In this document: piece after piece, positions 47,283 to 55,599 of the stretch
How positions within the stretch are numbered: position 1 is the stretch's first letter
How the letters are laid out: each line of letters opens with the position of its first letter
The notes under the pieces: model-generated
The model's input: only the letters and a program-made list of their open reading frames with translations
What the model was told of the DNA's origin: nothing
Databases searched by the model: none
DNA from: Palsa-504 sp963789225
Lineage (GTDB): Bacteria; Actinomycetota; Actinomycetes; Streptosporangiales; Streptosporangiaceae
DNA length: 64,000 nt
Direction: 5' to 3'
Assembly: GCA_963789225.1 (NCBI GenBank)
Contig: CAWBKD010000017.1
Span: 62,001-126,000, forward strand
Program-made: the position numbers and the translations under genes

Positions 47283-48419
47283 ATGACCGACGCGCCTGAC
47301 TGCCTTCCGATCGTCGACTGCGACGTCCACCCCGCGCCGCGCTCGCCCGCTGAACTGCTCGACTACCTGCCCGATCGCTATCAGGGCAAGGTCGGCGACA
47401 TGCTGAGGAGCTGGTTCCGCATGAACCGCGGGACCGGCGTGCTGACCGGGTTCGGCGCGCTCGCGACGGGCATGCGGCGCGATGCCATGCCCACCACCGG
47501 GCCCGGCGGATCCGACCCGTCGCTGATGGCGGAACAGCTCCTGGAGCAGGCCGGCGTGACCTGCGCCATCCTGATTCCGCTCACCGTCACCGGGATGGCG
47601 AATCCCGAGCATGAGGCGGCGCTGTGCGCGGCCACGAACGCCTGGCTGGCCGACAATTGGCTAGGCAAATACAACGGGCACGGTCGGTACCGGGGGTCGA
47701 TCATGGTCTGCCCGGACGTACCAGAGGCGGCCCTGGAAGAGATCGAGCGCTGGTCGAAACACGGCGGATTCGTCCAGGTAATGATCCCGCCGACGGTGCG
47801 AGGTTCCTACGGCCTCCCGCAGTACTTCCCGATTTTCGAGGCCGCCGTCCGCCACGGGCTCCCGGTCGCCACGCATATCAACCGGACACCTGGGATAGCG
47901 ATGCTTTCCCCGGTCGGCTTTATCTCCTACTACTTCGAATTTCATCCCCAGTACACGCTGTACTACTACCCGCATGTCGCCAGCCTGGTGATGTCGGGCG
48001 TAATGGCCCGGTTGCCTGACCTCCGTTTCGTTCTCGTCGAGGGCGGCGTCAGCTGGCTGGCTCCCTTTATGTGGCGCCTGGACCACTACTGGCGGCAGTT
48101 CGGCTCGGAAGTTCCCTGGCTGGACCGGCCCCCTTCCGAATACATCAGGAACCAGATCCTCGTCACGACCCAGCCGCTCGAGCGCCCGAATAGGACGCGT
48201 CGGCTCCACGAATACCTCAACTGGATGGGGTCGGAGCGCATGGTCATGTTTTCGACCGATTACCCGCATTGGGACTACGATCACCCCGAGGCCACCCTGC
48301 GGCGTTTTCCTGACGAGGTCCGCACCAGGTTCGCCTACCAGAACGCGGCCGAGCTGTACGGACTCGCCGAGCTGAGCAGTTTGTCGGCCCGGCCGCTCCG
48401 TCCGGCGGTGGGAGGCTGA
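47283..48419 (+). CDS. Amidohydrolase-2 family protein, intact metal site
   Basis: The 378-residue TIM-barrel protein is of the ACMSD/decarboxylase-like group. The metal motif at the start is IVDCDVHPAP (D-x-D-x-H), HINRTPG supplies a later His, and FSTDYPHWDYDHPE near the end supplies the conserved Asp and His. Family members are hydrolases or non-oxidative decarboxylases of aromatic and related acids. It is followed five bases later by a Rieske gene and then by a degenerate paralogue. Confidence 0.88.
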   Translation: MTDAPDCLPIVDCDVHPAPRSPAELLDYLPDRYQGKVGDMLRSWFRMNRGTGVLTGFGALATGMRRDAMPTTGPGGSDPSLMAEQLLEQAGVTCAILIPLTVTGMANPEHEAALCAATNAWLADNWLGKYNGHGRYRGSIMVCPDVPEAALEEIERWSKHGGFVQVMIPPTVRGSYGLPQYFPIFEAAVRHGLPVATHINRTPGIAMLSPVGFISYYFEFHPQYTLYYYPHVASLVMSGVMARLPDLRFVLVEGGVSWLAPFMWRLDHYWRQFGSEVPWLDRPPSEYIRNQILVTTQPLERPNRTRRLHEYLNWMGSERMVMFSTDYPHWDYDHPEATLRRFPDEVRTRFAYQNAAELYGLAELSSLSARPLRPAVGG

Positions 48420-48424
48420 GGTCA

Positions 48425-48772
48425 ATGAGCGTGCGCGCCTGCCCCATCGAGGAACTCCCGCCTGGTTCGCGCAAGATTGTGCCCGGCGGCCGTTTCGGTA
48501 TCGGGGTTTTCAATAGCGGTGGCGCGCTGTATGCGCTGGCCAACCGGTGTCCGCACGACGGCGCTCCGGTCTGTCTCGGACCGGTAACCGGAACGACCGA
48601 GTCCGAGCGGTCATACGACGCAAAGTGGATTAAAGACGGTCAAATTCTCCGCTGCCCCTGGCACGGCTGGGAGTTCGAACTGGCTACGGGTAAGTCGGTC
48701 GCGTTGCCGCCGAAGAATATCCGCACCTATCAGGTGCGCGTGGAGAATGGATGGGTCATTGTCGACGATTAA
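48425..48772 (+). CDS. Rieske [2Fe-2S] ferredoxin-like protein
   Basis: The 115-residue single Rieske domain has CPHDGAPVC (Cys and His ligands) and CPWHGWEFEL (second Cys and His ligands), spaced as in ferredoxin components of ring-hydroxylating systems. No oxygenase large subunit lies near it, so its electron partner is unclear. It sits between two amidohydrolase genes and its end overlaps the start of the second by 26 bases. ATG 48425 lies six bases after the previous stop. Confidence 0.92.
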   Translation: MSVRACPIEELPPGSRKIVPGGRFGIGVFNSGGALYALANRCPHDGAPVCLGPVTGTTESERSYDAKWIKDGQILRCPWHGWEFELATGKSVALPPKNIRTYQVRVENGWVIVDD

Positions 48773-49811
48773 GCAGGTTGACGCCGCCGCTCACCCGTTT
48801 CCGCGCGACCAGGACGACATCAGAAAGTATATGAGCGCGCCGCTTTCCAACCTCAGGTTCCCGGGACTCGACGGCTATTTCTATCCGCCGCCCGCCGAGG
48901 AATACCGCGTGGATTTTGCGCCGGCCGGAGGTCTTCCAGGCTCCGATCCAGAACTGCTCAGCCGCCAGCTGATTTCGGACGGCGAGGTCAGCGCGGTGGT
49001 CTTGCTCCCGCTCACCCGCGGGCTACTGCCGGACGTCGACATGGCGACGGAGATATGCAAAGGTACGAACAGATGGCTAGCCGAGGAATGGCTGGCCTAT
49101 GACACCGAGCACTTCTACGGCTCCATCCGCGTTAATCCCGCCGACCCCGATCGCGCGATAGAGGAGATCGAGACCTGGGCGGATCACCCGCAGATGGTTC
49201 AGGTGGCGGTGCCGCTGCAGGCGCACCAGCCATACGGCCAGCGCAATTTCCGGCCGATATGGGAGTCCGCGGCCCGTCATCGCCTTCCGGTGGCAGTGCA
49301 CGCCGACAACCTCGGCGGGAATGAGTACTGGCCGACCTCCGTCGGTTATCCGTTGCACTATATCGAATACGCGGCGCAGTACCCGATTAACTACATTGTC
49401 CACCTCATGAGCCTCATCGCGGAGGGGGTCTTCGAGGATCTGGAGGACCTCGTATTCGTGTTCGCCGACGGCGGGATCGATATGCTTTTCCCGCTGATCT
49501 GGCGCTTTGACAGCGACTGGCGGGCCATCCGGTCGGTTACCCCGTGGGTGAAAAAGACCCCGGTCGACTACCTGCCCGGTCACGTGCGATTCTGCTCGCA
49601 CCGCTTTGAGGGCCCGCTTGACGCGCAGGAGCGCGTGCCGTGGCTTCAGGCGGTCGATGCCGAGCACCTGCTGATGTATTCCAGCAATTACCCGAGCGTC
49701 TCGTTCGAGGGTCCCGCCGCGTTTGACAGCGCACCCGCCGGGCTCAGAGAACGCGTTCTCTGCCGCAATGCGACCGAGCTGTACCCGAAGCTGGGGGCCC
49801 GGATCTCGTGA
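48747..49811 (+). CDS. Amidohydrolase-2 family paralogue with degenerate metal site
   Basis: The 354-residue protein aligns by position with the enzyme at 47283 (GTNRWLAEEWLAYDTEHFYG, WADHPQMVQVAVPLQAHQPY, WRFDSDW). Key residues differ: the start reads VDAAAHPFP instead of D-x-D-x-H, and the end reads YSSNYPSVSF instead of STDYPHW, so an Asp and a His are lost. It may be a structural partner of the intact paralogue or a protein with a changed reaction. The start overlaps the Rieske gene. The stop overlaps the next GTG (GTGA). Confidence 0.82.
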   Translation: MDGSLSTIKQVDAAAHPFPRDQDDIRKYMSAPLSNLRFPGLDGYFYPPPAEEYRVDFAPAGGLPGSDPELLSRQLISDGEVSAVVLLPLTRGLLPDVDMATEICKGTNRWLAEEWLAYDTEHFYGSIRVNPADPDRAIEEIETWADHPQMVQVAVPLQAHQPYGQRNFRPIWESAARHRLPVAVHADNLGGNEYWPTSVGYPLHYIEYAAQYPINYIVHLMSLIAEGVFEDLEDLVFVFADGGIDMLFPLIWRFDSDWRAIRSVTPWVKKTPVDYLPGHVRFCSHRFEGPLDAQERVPWLQAVDAEHLLMYSSNYPSVSFEGPAAFDSAPAGLRERVLCRNATELYPKLGARIS

Positions 49812-50692
49812 GCCCGGCGACGCTGAAAGAGCTCATCGAGGATCGCGACATCCTGGTGCTCCCCGGGGTGTTCGACGGCCTGAGCGCCCGGCTCGTGCAG
49901 AGCCTCGGGTACCCGGCGGCGTTCATCACCGGCGCCGGCCTGTCCGAGAGCCGTATGGGCCTGCCCGACGTCGGCATCATGGGCCTGGCCGAGAGCCTCG
50001 AGGGTGCCGCCATGATCGCGCGGCGGACGTCGCTGCTGCTGCTCGCCGACGCCGACACCGGCTACGGCAACGCCGTCAACACCTACGACACCGTTCTGCG
50101 GTTCGAACAAGCCGGGCTAGCTGGGATAATGCTCGAGGACCAGAGCTGGCCGAAGCGATGCGGCCACATGAGCGGCAAGGCCGTGATCCCGGCCGAAGAG
50201 ATGGTCGAGAAGCTCAAGGCCGCCGTCGAAGCACGCCGCAACCCCGCGTTCGTCATCAAGGCCAGGACCGACGCGGCGGCCACCGACGGCATCGAGGAGG
50301 CGATCCGCAGGGGCAATCTCTACGCGGACGCCGGGGCCGACCTCGTGTTTGCCGACGCACTTCTGTCAGAGGACGACATCAGGAGCTTCGCCCTCCGCGT
50401 GCACGCTCCCGTCTCCGTGAACATGGGCCTGGGCCTGCGCGCCCGGGCTACGACGCCGCTCATACCGGCCAGGGAACTCGAGAAGATGGGTGTCGCGGTG
50501 GTGATTTACCCGCGCCTGCTCACGACCGCCGCCGTGCGCGGTATGCAGCTAGCGATGAACGCGATGGCCACCGCCCTCGCGTCTGACACGGTGATGGAAG
50601 CCCCTGACCTGCAGGTTTCTTTCGAAGAACTGAACGAGTTGCTCGGCCTGCCGGAACTGCGCGCCCTGGAGGCGAGGCACGTAGCTGGCTGA
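49808..50692 (+). CDS. Isocitrate lyase/PEP mutase superfamily enzyme
   Basis: The 294-residue TIM-barrel lyase shows LADADTGYGNAVNTYDTVLR with metal ligands, GIMLEDQSWPKRCGHMSGK with the KRCGH catalytic loop, and VIKARTDAAATDGIEEAIRR. The Cys in KRCGH marks the lyase branch (2-methylisocitrate lyase, dimethylmalate lyase) or oxaloacetate hydrolases rather than PEP mutases. It would cleave a C-C bond of a malate- or isocitrate-like acid. It is the last gene of the plus-strand operon. Confidence 0.9.
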   Translation: MSPATLKELIEDRDILVLPGVFDGLSARLVQSLGYPAAFITGAGLSESRMGLPDVGIMGLAESLEGAAMIARRTSLLLLADADTGYGNAVNTYDTVLRFEQAGLAGIMLEDQSWPKRCGHMSGKAVIPAEEMVEKLKAAVEARRNPAFVIKARTDAAATDGIEEAIRRGNLYADAGADLVFADALLSEDDIRSFALRVHAPVSVNMGLGLRARATTPLIPARELEKMGVAVVIYPRLLTTAAVRGMQLAMNAMATALASDTVMEAPDLQVSFEELNELLGLPELRALEARHVAG

Positions 50693-50707
50693 TCGGGCGG
50701 GGGAGCC

Positions 50708-51427
50708 TTACGCGGGCGGGTAGCCCGTGGAGGCGACCCCCTCGAGGTGGGCGATGAGGCGCGCGCCGGCCTGCTCGATGTGCTTGGTGACGCTGTTGAC
50801 CGCACCGTCGACGTCCTCCTGCTTGATGCAGTCAAGGATCGCGGCGTGCTCGCTAGCGATCCTGCTTGAGGAAAGCAGGTGGTTGGCCTGCAACTGCGCC
50901 ATGCTGAGCCGGACCTCACCGGCCAGCCAGCGGTACAGACGGTTGAGGCGAGGGCTGTGGATCGCGCCGACGAGCTCGCTGTGGAAGCCCATGTCGAGGT
51001 TGACCACCTCGATGACCGAGGGGTCGGACATGTCGCGCAGCTGCTCGAGCGACTTGCGGGCCTGGTCAGGTACGAGCCCCTTCGCAGCGAGCTCCATGAC
51101 GACCTCGCGCTCGAGCATGCCCCGGGTGTGGTAGAGATCGAGCAGGTCATCGCGGCCGAGGATGGGTACCCTCGCGGTCTTGTGCGAGCCGCGGCGCAGC
51201 AGGCCCTCCTGAACCAGGCGTTCCATCGAGGCCTTAGCCGTCGGCCGCGCCACCGAGTACTGCGTGGCAAGATCCATCTCGGTCACGGGAGTGCCGGCGG
51301 GGACCGCCCCGGTGAGGATCCGCTCGCGGATCTCCGCATAGAGGGCGTCCACGAGCGACGGTACCTGCAAAGTCGTTCGTGCGCCGGAAGTCCCGGTGCG
51401 ATCGTCAGGAAAATTGCCCGCGTGCAT
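50708..51427 (-). CDS. GntR-family regulator, FadR/FCD subfamily
   Basis: The product is 239 residues. Winged helix: LVDALYAEIRERILTGAVPA, TEMDLATQYSVARPTAKASM, LLRRGSHKTARVP. A C-terminal all-helical FCD domain follows (DLLDLYHTRGMLEREVVMEL, MGFHSELVGAIHS, SEHAAILDCI), which typically binds a carboxylic acid and a metal. It is convergent with the isocitrate-lyase-like gene and probably controls the island. I prefer ATG 51427, which leaves the palindrome at 51432-51444 outside the gene; an ATG at 51466 would include it. Confidence 0.88.
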   Translation of the reverse strand: MHAGNFPDDRTGTSGARTTLQVPSLVDALYAEIRERILTGAVPAGTPVTEMDLATQYSVARPTAKASMERLVQEGLLRRGSHKTARVPILGRDDLLDLYHTRGMLEREVVMELAAKGLVPDQARKSLEQLRDMSDPSVIEVVNLDMGFHSELVGAIHSPRLNRLYRWLAGEVRLSMAQLQANHLLSSSRIASEHAAILDCIKQEDVDGAVNSVTKHIEQAGARLIAHLEGVASTGYPPA

Positions 51428-51431
51428 GCAC

Positions 51432-51444
51432 CATATTCTATATG
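51432..51444. promoter_or_regulatory. Palindrome before the FCD regulator, candidate operator
   Basis: CATATTCTATATG has 5-base arms around TCT and lies five bases before the preferred start at 51427. FCD-type regulators bind short AT-rich palindromes and often repress themselves. It is short, and the AT content stands out from the GC-rich surroundings. Confidence 0.45.
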
Positions 51445-51694
51445 ACGGCAAGGCCTCCATGGTCACTTCAATCGAGGTTAGATTAGCCTCGAAGTGGGTT
51501 GCCCGGCTTTGCCGGCCAGGGCTGATGGCTTGATGAGTCCACTTCGGCGATGGTTTCGCGCGGGCGCGTTAGCGACTTGTTTGCGCCGCGTAGTTCCGCA
51601 CCGCTCTGACCAAAATACTGACCGCATCGAGTAAGCGCCCGCCGAATTCAGGCACCGCAGTTGGCGGGCAAGAAACACCCGCGGCGGCCGGGAT

Positions 51695-52198
51695 TCAGTC
51701 GGCGTTCCCCGGTACGGCGAACTCGCCGGGTCCCCACAGGATCTCGATCCGCCGGTGCTTGATCTTCCAGCCGTCGGCGGTTCGCTCGAGCCGGTCAATG
51801 TACGCGCCGCCGTGGGCGGCGACCGGCGGTCCGGCCAGCGCCTGCGCCTTTGGCCAGCGGAACATGACGAACGACGACGTGCCCACGCCGGTATCACCGT
51901 CGACGGTGTAGGCGTGGTTGGTGACGAGGTGCTGAGCTGCGAGTACGGTGCTCGTCTGGGTGGCCAGGACGCGCTCGATCTCCGCGCGGCCGCGCATGGT
52001 CCGGGGCGGGAGCGCGGTCTCCAGCGAACCGTCATGGGTGAAGCAGTTCGCCACCCCGGCGAAGTCGCGGGCATCGACGGCGGACGCGTAGCGGGTACAC
52101 AGCTCGGTGATCTGCTGGCGATCGGACAGTTCCTGTGGGTCTGCCCCCAATGTCCTCGGTCCTTTCCTAGGTGACGTAGAGCCGGACGAATTGCTCAA
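51695..52198 (-). CDS. SnoaL-like (NTF2-fold) protein
   Basis: The product is up to 167 residues. A cone-shaped NTF2 fold is suggested by DRQQITELCTRYASAVDARD, FAGVANCFTHDGSLE, and a C-terminal RLERTADGWKIKHRRIEIL. Relatives are small dehydratases, cyclases or isomerases, or dehalogenase-like enzymes. The substrate is unknown. The first 20 residues overlap the end of the alpha/beta hydrolase gene by 32 bases, so the true start may be an internal codon near LGADPQ. Confidence 0.75.
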   Translation of the reverse strand: MSNSSGSTSPRKGPRTLGADPQELSDRQQITELCTRYASAVDARDFAGVANCFTHDGSLETALPPRTMRGRAEIERVLATQTSTVLAAQHLVTNHAYTVDGDTGVGTSSFVMFRWPKAQALAGPPVAAHGGAYIDRLERTADGWKIKHRRIEILWGPGEFAVPGNAD

Positions 52199-52940
52199 TC
52201 ATGGCGTTGACCTGGACCGGCGCCTCGAGCTGCACGAAGTGGCCGGAGCCGACGACCTGACCGAAGCACAGCCGCGGATTGAGCTGCCGCATGAGCGCAG
52301 GGTCCTCCATGGCGCGGGCCGCCGCGACGTACAAGACCGGCAGCTCGCAGCTCGCCAGGGCCGTCGCGGTGTCGACCTGGTCGCCGGCGCGGAGCGCGGC
52401 CGCGGCGACCGGGCGCGGCACCCGCATCATCGACTCGACGTACTGGCGCCGTTGCTCCGATTGATCGCGGGCCAGGAACATCGACTCCAGCCTGCGGCGC
52501 AGGTCCTCCGGCCGGTCGTGCTCGATCTCGGCGAGGCGGGTGGCTTGCCGCTGCCGGGACTCCACGATCGAGGTATCGAGCAGGACGATGGCCCGCGCCC
52601 GGTCCGGATGCGCGTGCGCGAAGGCGAGCACGAACTTCGCGCCCAGGCTGTGCCCGACCAGGATCGGCCGCTCGAGGCCGGCCTGCTCGCCGACCGCGAG
52701 CATGTCCTGGACTACGTCCAGGCTCGTGTAGGCCGGAGCGTCGAGGGTGCTCCCCCCGTGTCCCCGCAGGTCCATGTTGGCTACGCGGTGCCCCCGGTCG
52801 GCCAGGTGGGTCGCGATCGGGCGCATGGAGACGTGGTCGCAGCTCCACCCGTGCAGCAGGAGGTAACCGCCGGGACCCGCGCCGGACGCCTCGTAGTAGA
52901 TCCGGCTACCGGGCCGGTCCACGAAGGCCGGGCTCACCAC
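52167..52940 (-). CDS. Alpha/beta hydrolase
   Basis: The 257-residue hydrolase has the oxyanion region LLHGWSCDHVSM, nucleophile elbow LVGHSLGAKFVLAF, an acid residue in the region after PVLYVAAARAM, and the catalytic His in GSGHFVQLEAP. It is similar in layout to ring-cleavage product hydrolases and other small esterases; the substrate is unknown. It lies between the SnoaL-like gene and the importer genes on the same strand, six bases from livG, so it is co-transcribed with transport. Confidence 0.88.
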   Translation of the reverse strand: MVSPAFVDRPGSRIYYEASGAGPGGYLLLHGWSCDHVSMRPIATHLADRGHRVANMDLRGHGGSTLDAPAYTSLDVVQDMLAVGEQAGLERPILVGHSLGAKFVLAFAHAHPDRARAIVLLDTSIVESRQRQATRLAEIEHDRPEDLRRRLESMFLARDQSEQRRQYVESMMRVPRPVAAAALRAGDQVDTATALASCELPVLYVAAARAMEDPALMRQLNPRLCFGQVVGSGHFVQLEAPVQVNAMIEQFVRLYVT

Positions 52941-52946
52941 GGTGAT

Positions 52947-53759
52947 CTACGTCGTCTCTTCGTTTTCCGCGATCTCGGCCGCCTCCGATATGCCGAGATA
53001 GGCTTCCCTGACCCCGCGGTCGGCGAGCACGTCGGCGACGACGCCCTCGGCGATCTTGCGTCCGTTGCTCATCGCCACCAGGCGCGCGCACTGCCCGGCC
53101 AGGAAGCGCACGTCGTGGTCGACGACCAGCAGGGTCCGGTCTGAGCTCCCGATGTCCGCCAAGACGTTGGCGATGGCGGCTCGTTCGATCAACGTCGTCC
53201 CGGACGTCGGCTCGTCGAGCAACAGCAGCCTCGGCTCGGCCGCGATCGCCCGGGCCAGGTCGACCTGCTTCTGCATCCCGTAGGGCAACTCCGCCAGGCG
53301 GGCGTAGGCGGCGTTACCGAGCCCGAACCGATCAAGCGCGGCAAAGGCCCGCCGGGCCTCCTCCTTCTCGCGCTTCGCCACCTTGGCGAGACCGAAAATG
53401 CACGCGAAGACGGACCGGCATTGCTGGAAGAAACCTCCGAGCATGACGTAGTCGATCGCCCTGAACTCCTTGAATTGCTCGGTCGACTGGAAGGTCCTGG
53501 CCACGCCGAGCCGGGCGATCTGGTCCGGTCGCAGCCTATTGGTGGGCTGGCCGTCGATCTGGATGACACCGCGAGTCGGCCGGTAGATGCCGTTGATGAG
53601 GTTGAGCAAGACCGTCTTGCCCGCGCCGTTTGGCCCGATAACGCCGGTGATGGATCCAGGCTCGACGCCGAACGACACCTCGTCGACCGCGCGTATTCCC
53701 CCGAATTCGCAGGAAAGGCTGCTCACGTCCAGGATGTTGGCCAGCTTAACCACCACCAA
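52947..53759 (-). CDS. livG: Branched-chain-type ABC transporter ATP-binding protein LivG
   Basis: The 270-residue ATPase shows Walker A GPNGAGKTVLLNLINGIY, the LivG-type insertion between the domains, the signature region LPYGMQKQVDLARAIA (LPYG in place of LSGG), Walker B LLLLDEPTSG and VVDHDVRFLAGQCARLV. In this family the importer takes up branched-chain amino acids, amides, urea or aromatic acids. It overlaps the livM-livF gene end by 14 bases. Together with the fused permease-ATPase and LivH it forms one importer. Confidence 0.92.
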   Translation of the reverse strand: MVVVKLANILDVSSLSCEFGGIRAVDEVSFGVEPGSITGVIGPNGAGKTVLLNLINGIYRPTRGVIQIDGQPTNRLRPDQIARLGVARTFQSTEQFKEFRAIDYVMLGGFFQQCRSVFACIFGLAKVAKREKEEARRAFAALDRFGLGNAAYARLAELPYGMQKQVDLARAIAAEPRLLLLDEPTSGTTLIERAAIANVLADIGSSDRTLLVVDHDVRFLAGQCARLVAMSNGRKIAEGVVADVLADRGVREAYLGISEAAEIAENEETT

Positions 53760-55599
53760 GCGCCGACGACATCAACGTCGCTTCCGATAGCTCCGAAGGC
53801 CGTCCGACGCGTTCCACGCGGCCAGCTTCGAGAATGTAGATTCGATCGGCTAGCTCCATCGCCGCGGACACGTTCTGCTCGACGAGGAGTATGGCGACCC
53901 CCGTACGCTTCTGGTATTCCTTCAGGGCTGCCGTCAGCCTCGCGATGGCGGCCGGGGCCAGCCCGAGCGACAGCTCATCGACGAGCAGCAACTTCGGGTG
54001 CATGCAGAACGCGACGGCGAGGGCCAGCATCTGGCGCTCCCCGCCGCTCAGCAGCCCGGCCTTGGACTGCGCGCGCCGCTCGAGCTGAGGGAAGATGGCG
54101 AAGACCTCGTCGACATCGGACTTCTGCGTGGTGATGACCCGGAAGTGCTCGGCCACCGAGAGGTTCGGGAAGATCTTCTCGCGCTCGGGTACGAGGATCA
54201 GGCCAAGCCTGGCGGTGGCCATCGGCGGCAGGCCCCGGATGTCGCGCCCCTCGAAGCGGATCGAGCCGGTGACGCGGGAGCGCTCGGTCAGCAGGAAGCC
54301 GGAGATGCCCCGCAGGGTGCTCGTCTTACCTGCCCCGTTGCGGCCGAGGATCGCCACCACCTCGCCGGGGTGGACAACCAGGTCCACGCCGTCGACGGCA
54401 GAGGCTCCCGAACGGTAGACGTGCAGGTCACGTACCTCGAGGAGGGCGGGCTCGCCGCCCTCGGCCTCCTGCTCCGCGGCGGCCTCGGCGGTGATCGGGA
54501 TCGCCTCGGCGGCGGTCGCTCCGGCCGGTGCCGCCTTGACCGCGGTGGCGCCGTCAACCAGCTTGAGCAGTCGCTGGCGCAGGGCGATTCCGACCCCGGC
54601 GACCCCGCGGGGTTGGTACAGCAGGAAGGCAAGCAGCAAGATGCCGTACAACCCCGAGTTGATGTACGGGATGTTCGTCGACAGCCACTGGGAGATGGGC
54701 AGGTTCGGCGGCAGCTTGCTGGTCACGGTCGAGAAGATGTAGGGGATGACGGTAATGATCGTGGCTCCGGCGATGATGCCCCCGATCGAGCCGAGGCCGC
54801 CCACGATGACCATGGCCACGAAGGTGATCGCGAAGTCCAGGCTGAACGACTCCGATTGCACTCGCATCGTGTAGAAGCCGAGCAGACCGCCCGAGATGGC
54901 GATGAGCGCCGAGCTGGCGATGAAGGCGGACAGCTTCCATCGCGTGGGGTTGATGCCGATGACCCCCGCCGAGATCTCACTCTCCTTGATGACCAGCCAC
55001 GCCCGGCCCGGAGCTCGCCGGTAGATGCGATGCAGGGCGACGGTGAGCAGGAGGAGCAGGACCACCAGGGCGACGAAGAATGACCGGTTTATGGCCTCCA
55101 GGGTCCACGGCCCGAGCGTCACCAGCCCGGTCGCGACTCCGGCGATCTGACCGGAGGCGGACTCGTAGTAGGAGCCCAGGGCGGTCGTGATGAATTGGAG
55201 CGCGAGCGTCGCGAGCGCGAGGTAGAGCCCGCGCAGCCGCAAGGCCGGAATGCCGACCACCAGGCCGACCACCGCCCCGGCGACCCCGGCCAGGGCCAGG
55301 GCGGGGATGGACGGAACCCCCTTGGAGTACGCGACCGCGCCGACGAAGGCGCCGATCGCCATGAACGCCGCGCTCCCGATCGAGACCTGACCAGCGCGGC
55401 CCTGGATCCAGTCAAGCCCGAGGGCGCTGATGGCGTAGATGACGGTCAGCCCGGCCACGTAGATCCAGAACGGAGAATTGACGATCAGCATGATCGCGGC
55501 GATGACGACCAGCAGCAGCCAGCCGCTGAGCGCGATGCGGCGGTTGCTTCTCAGGTAGGCGCCAAGGAACGATCGGAGCTGCATGAGGCCGGTCCTCAT
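53746..55599 (-). CDS. Fused LivM permease and LivF ATPase
   Basis: The product is 617 residues. Residues 1-315 are a LivM permease with about ten membrane segments and the EAA-type loop region (VGGLGSIGGIIAGATIITVI). A linker of about 45 residues rich in Ala and Glu leads to a complete LivF ATPase: GRNGAGKTSTLRG, LLSGGERQMLALAVAF, LLLVDELSLGLAP. Fusing permease and ATPase halves is known in actinobacteria, most often LivM with LivG. Here the partner is LivF. ATG 55599 overlaps the livH stop (ATGA). The longer upstream frame re-reads livH. Confidence 0.9.
   Translation of the reverse strand: MRTGLMQLRSFLGAYLRSNRRIALSGWLLLVVIAAIMLIVNSPFWIYVAGLTVIYAISALGLDWIQGRAGQVSIGSAAFMAIGAFVGAVAYSKGVPSIPALALAGVAGAVVGLVVGIPALRLRGLYLALATLALQFITTALGSYYESASGQIAGVATGLVTLGPWTLEAINRSFFVALVVLLLLLTVALHRIYRRAPGRAWLVIKESEISAGVIGINPTRWKLSAFIASSALIAISGGLLGFYTMRVQSESFSLDFAITFVAMVIVGGLGSIGGIIAGATIITVIPYIFSTVTSKLPPNLPISQWLSTNIPYINSGLYGILLLAFLLYQPRGVAGVGIALRQRLLKLVDGATAVKAAPAGATAAEAIPITAEAAAEQEAEGGEPALLEVRDLHVYRSGASAVDGVDLVVHPGEVVAILGRNGAGKTSTLRGISGFLLTERSRVTGSIRFEGRDIRGLPPMATARLGLILVPEREKIFPNLSVAEHFRVITTQKSDVDEVFAIFPQLERRAQSKAGLLSGGERQMLALAVAFCMHPKLLLVDELSLGLAPAAIARLTAALKEYQKRTGVAILLVEQNVSAAMELADRIYILEAGRVERVGRPSELSEATLMSSALGGG

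Noticed and set aside
53746..55599. The LivM-LivF fusion as another frameshift artefact
   Set aside because: Both halves are in one uninterrupted frame, the linker is Ala/Glu-rich like natural linkers, and no second start with a ribosome-binding site is evident.
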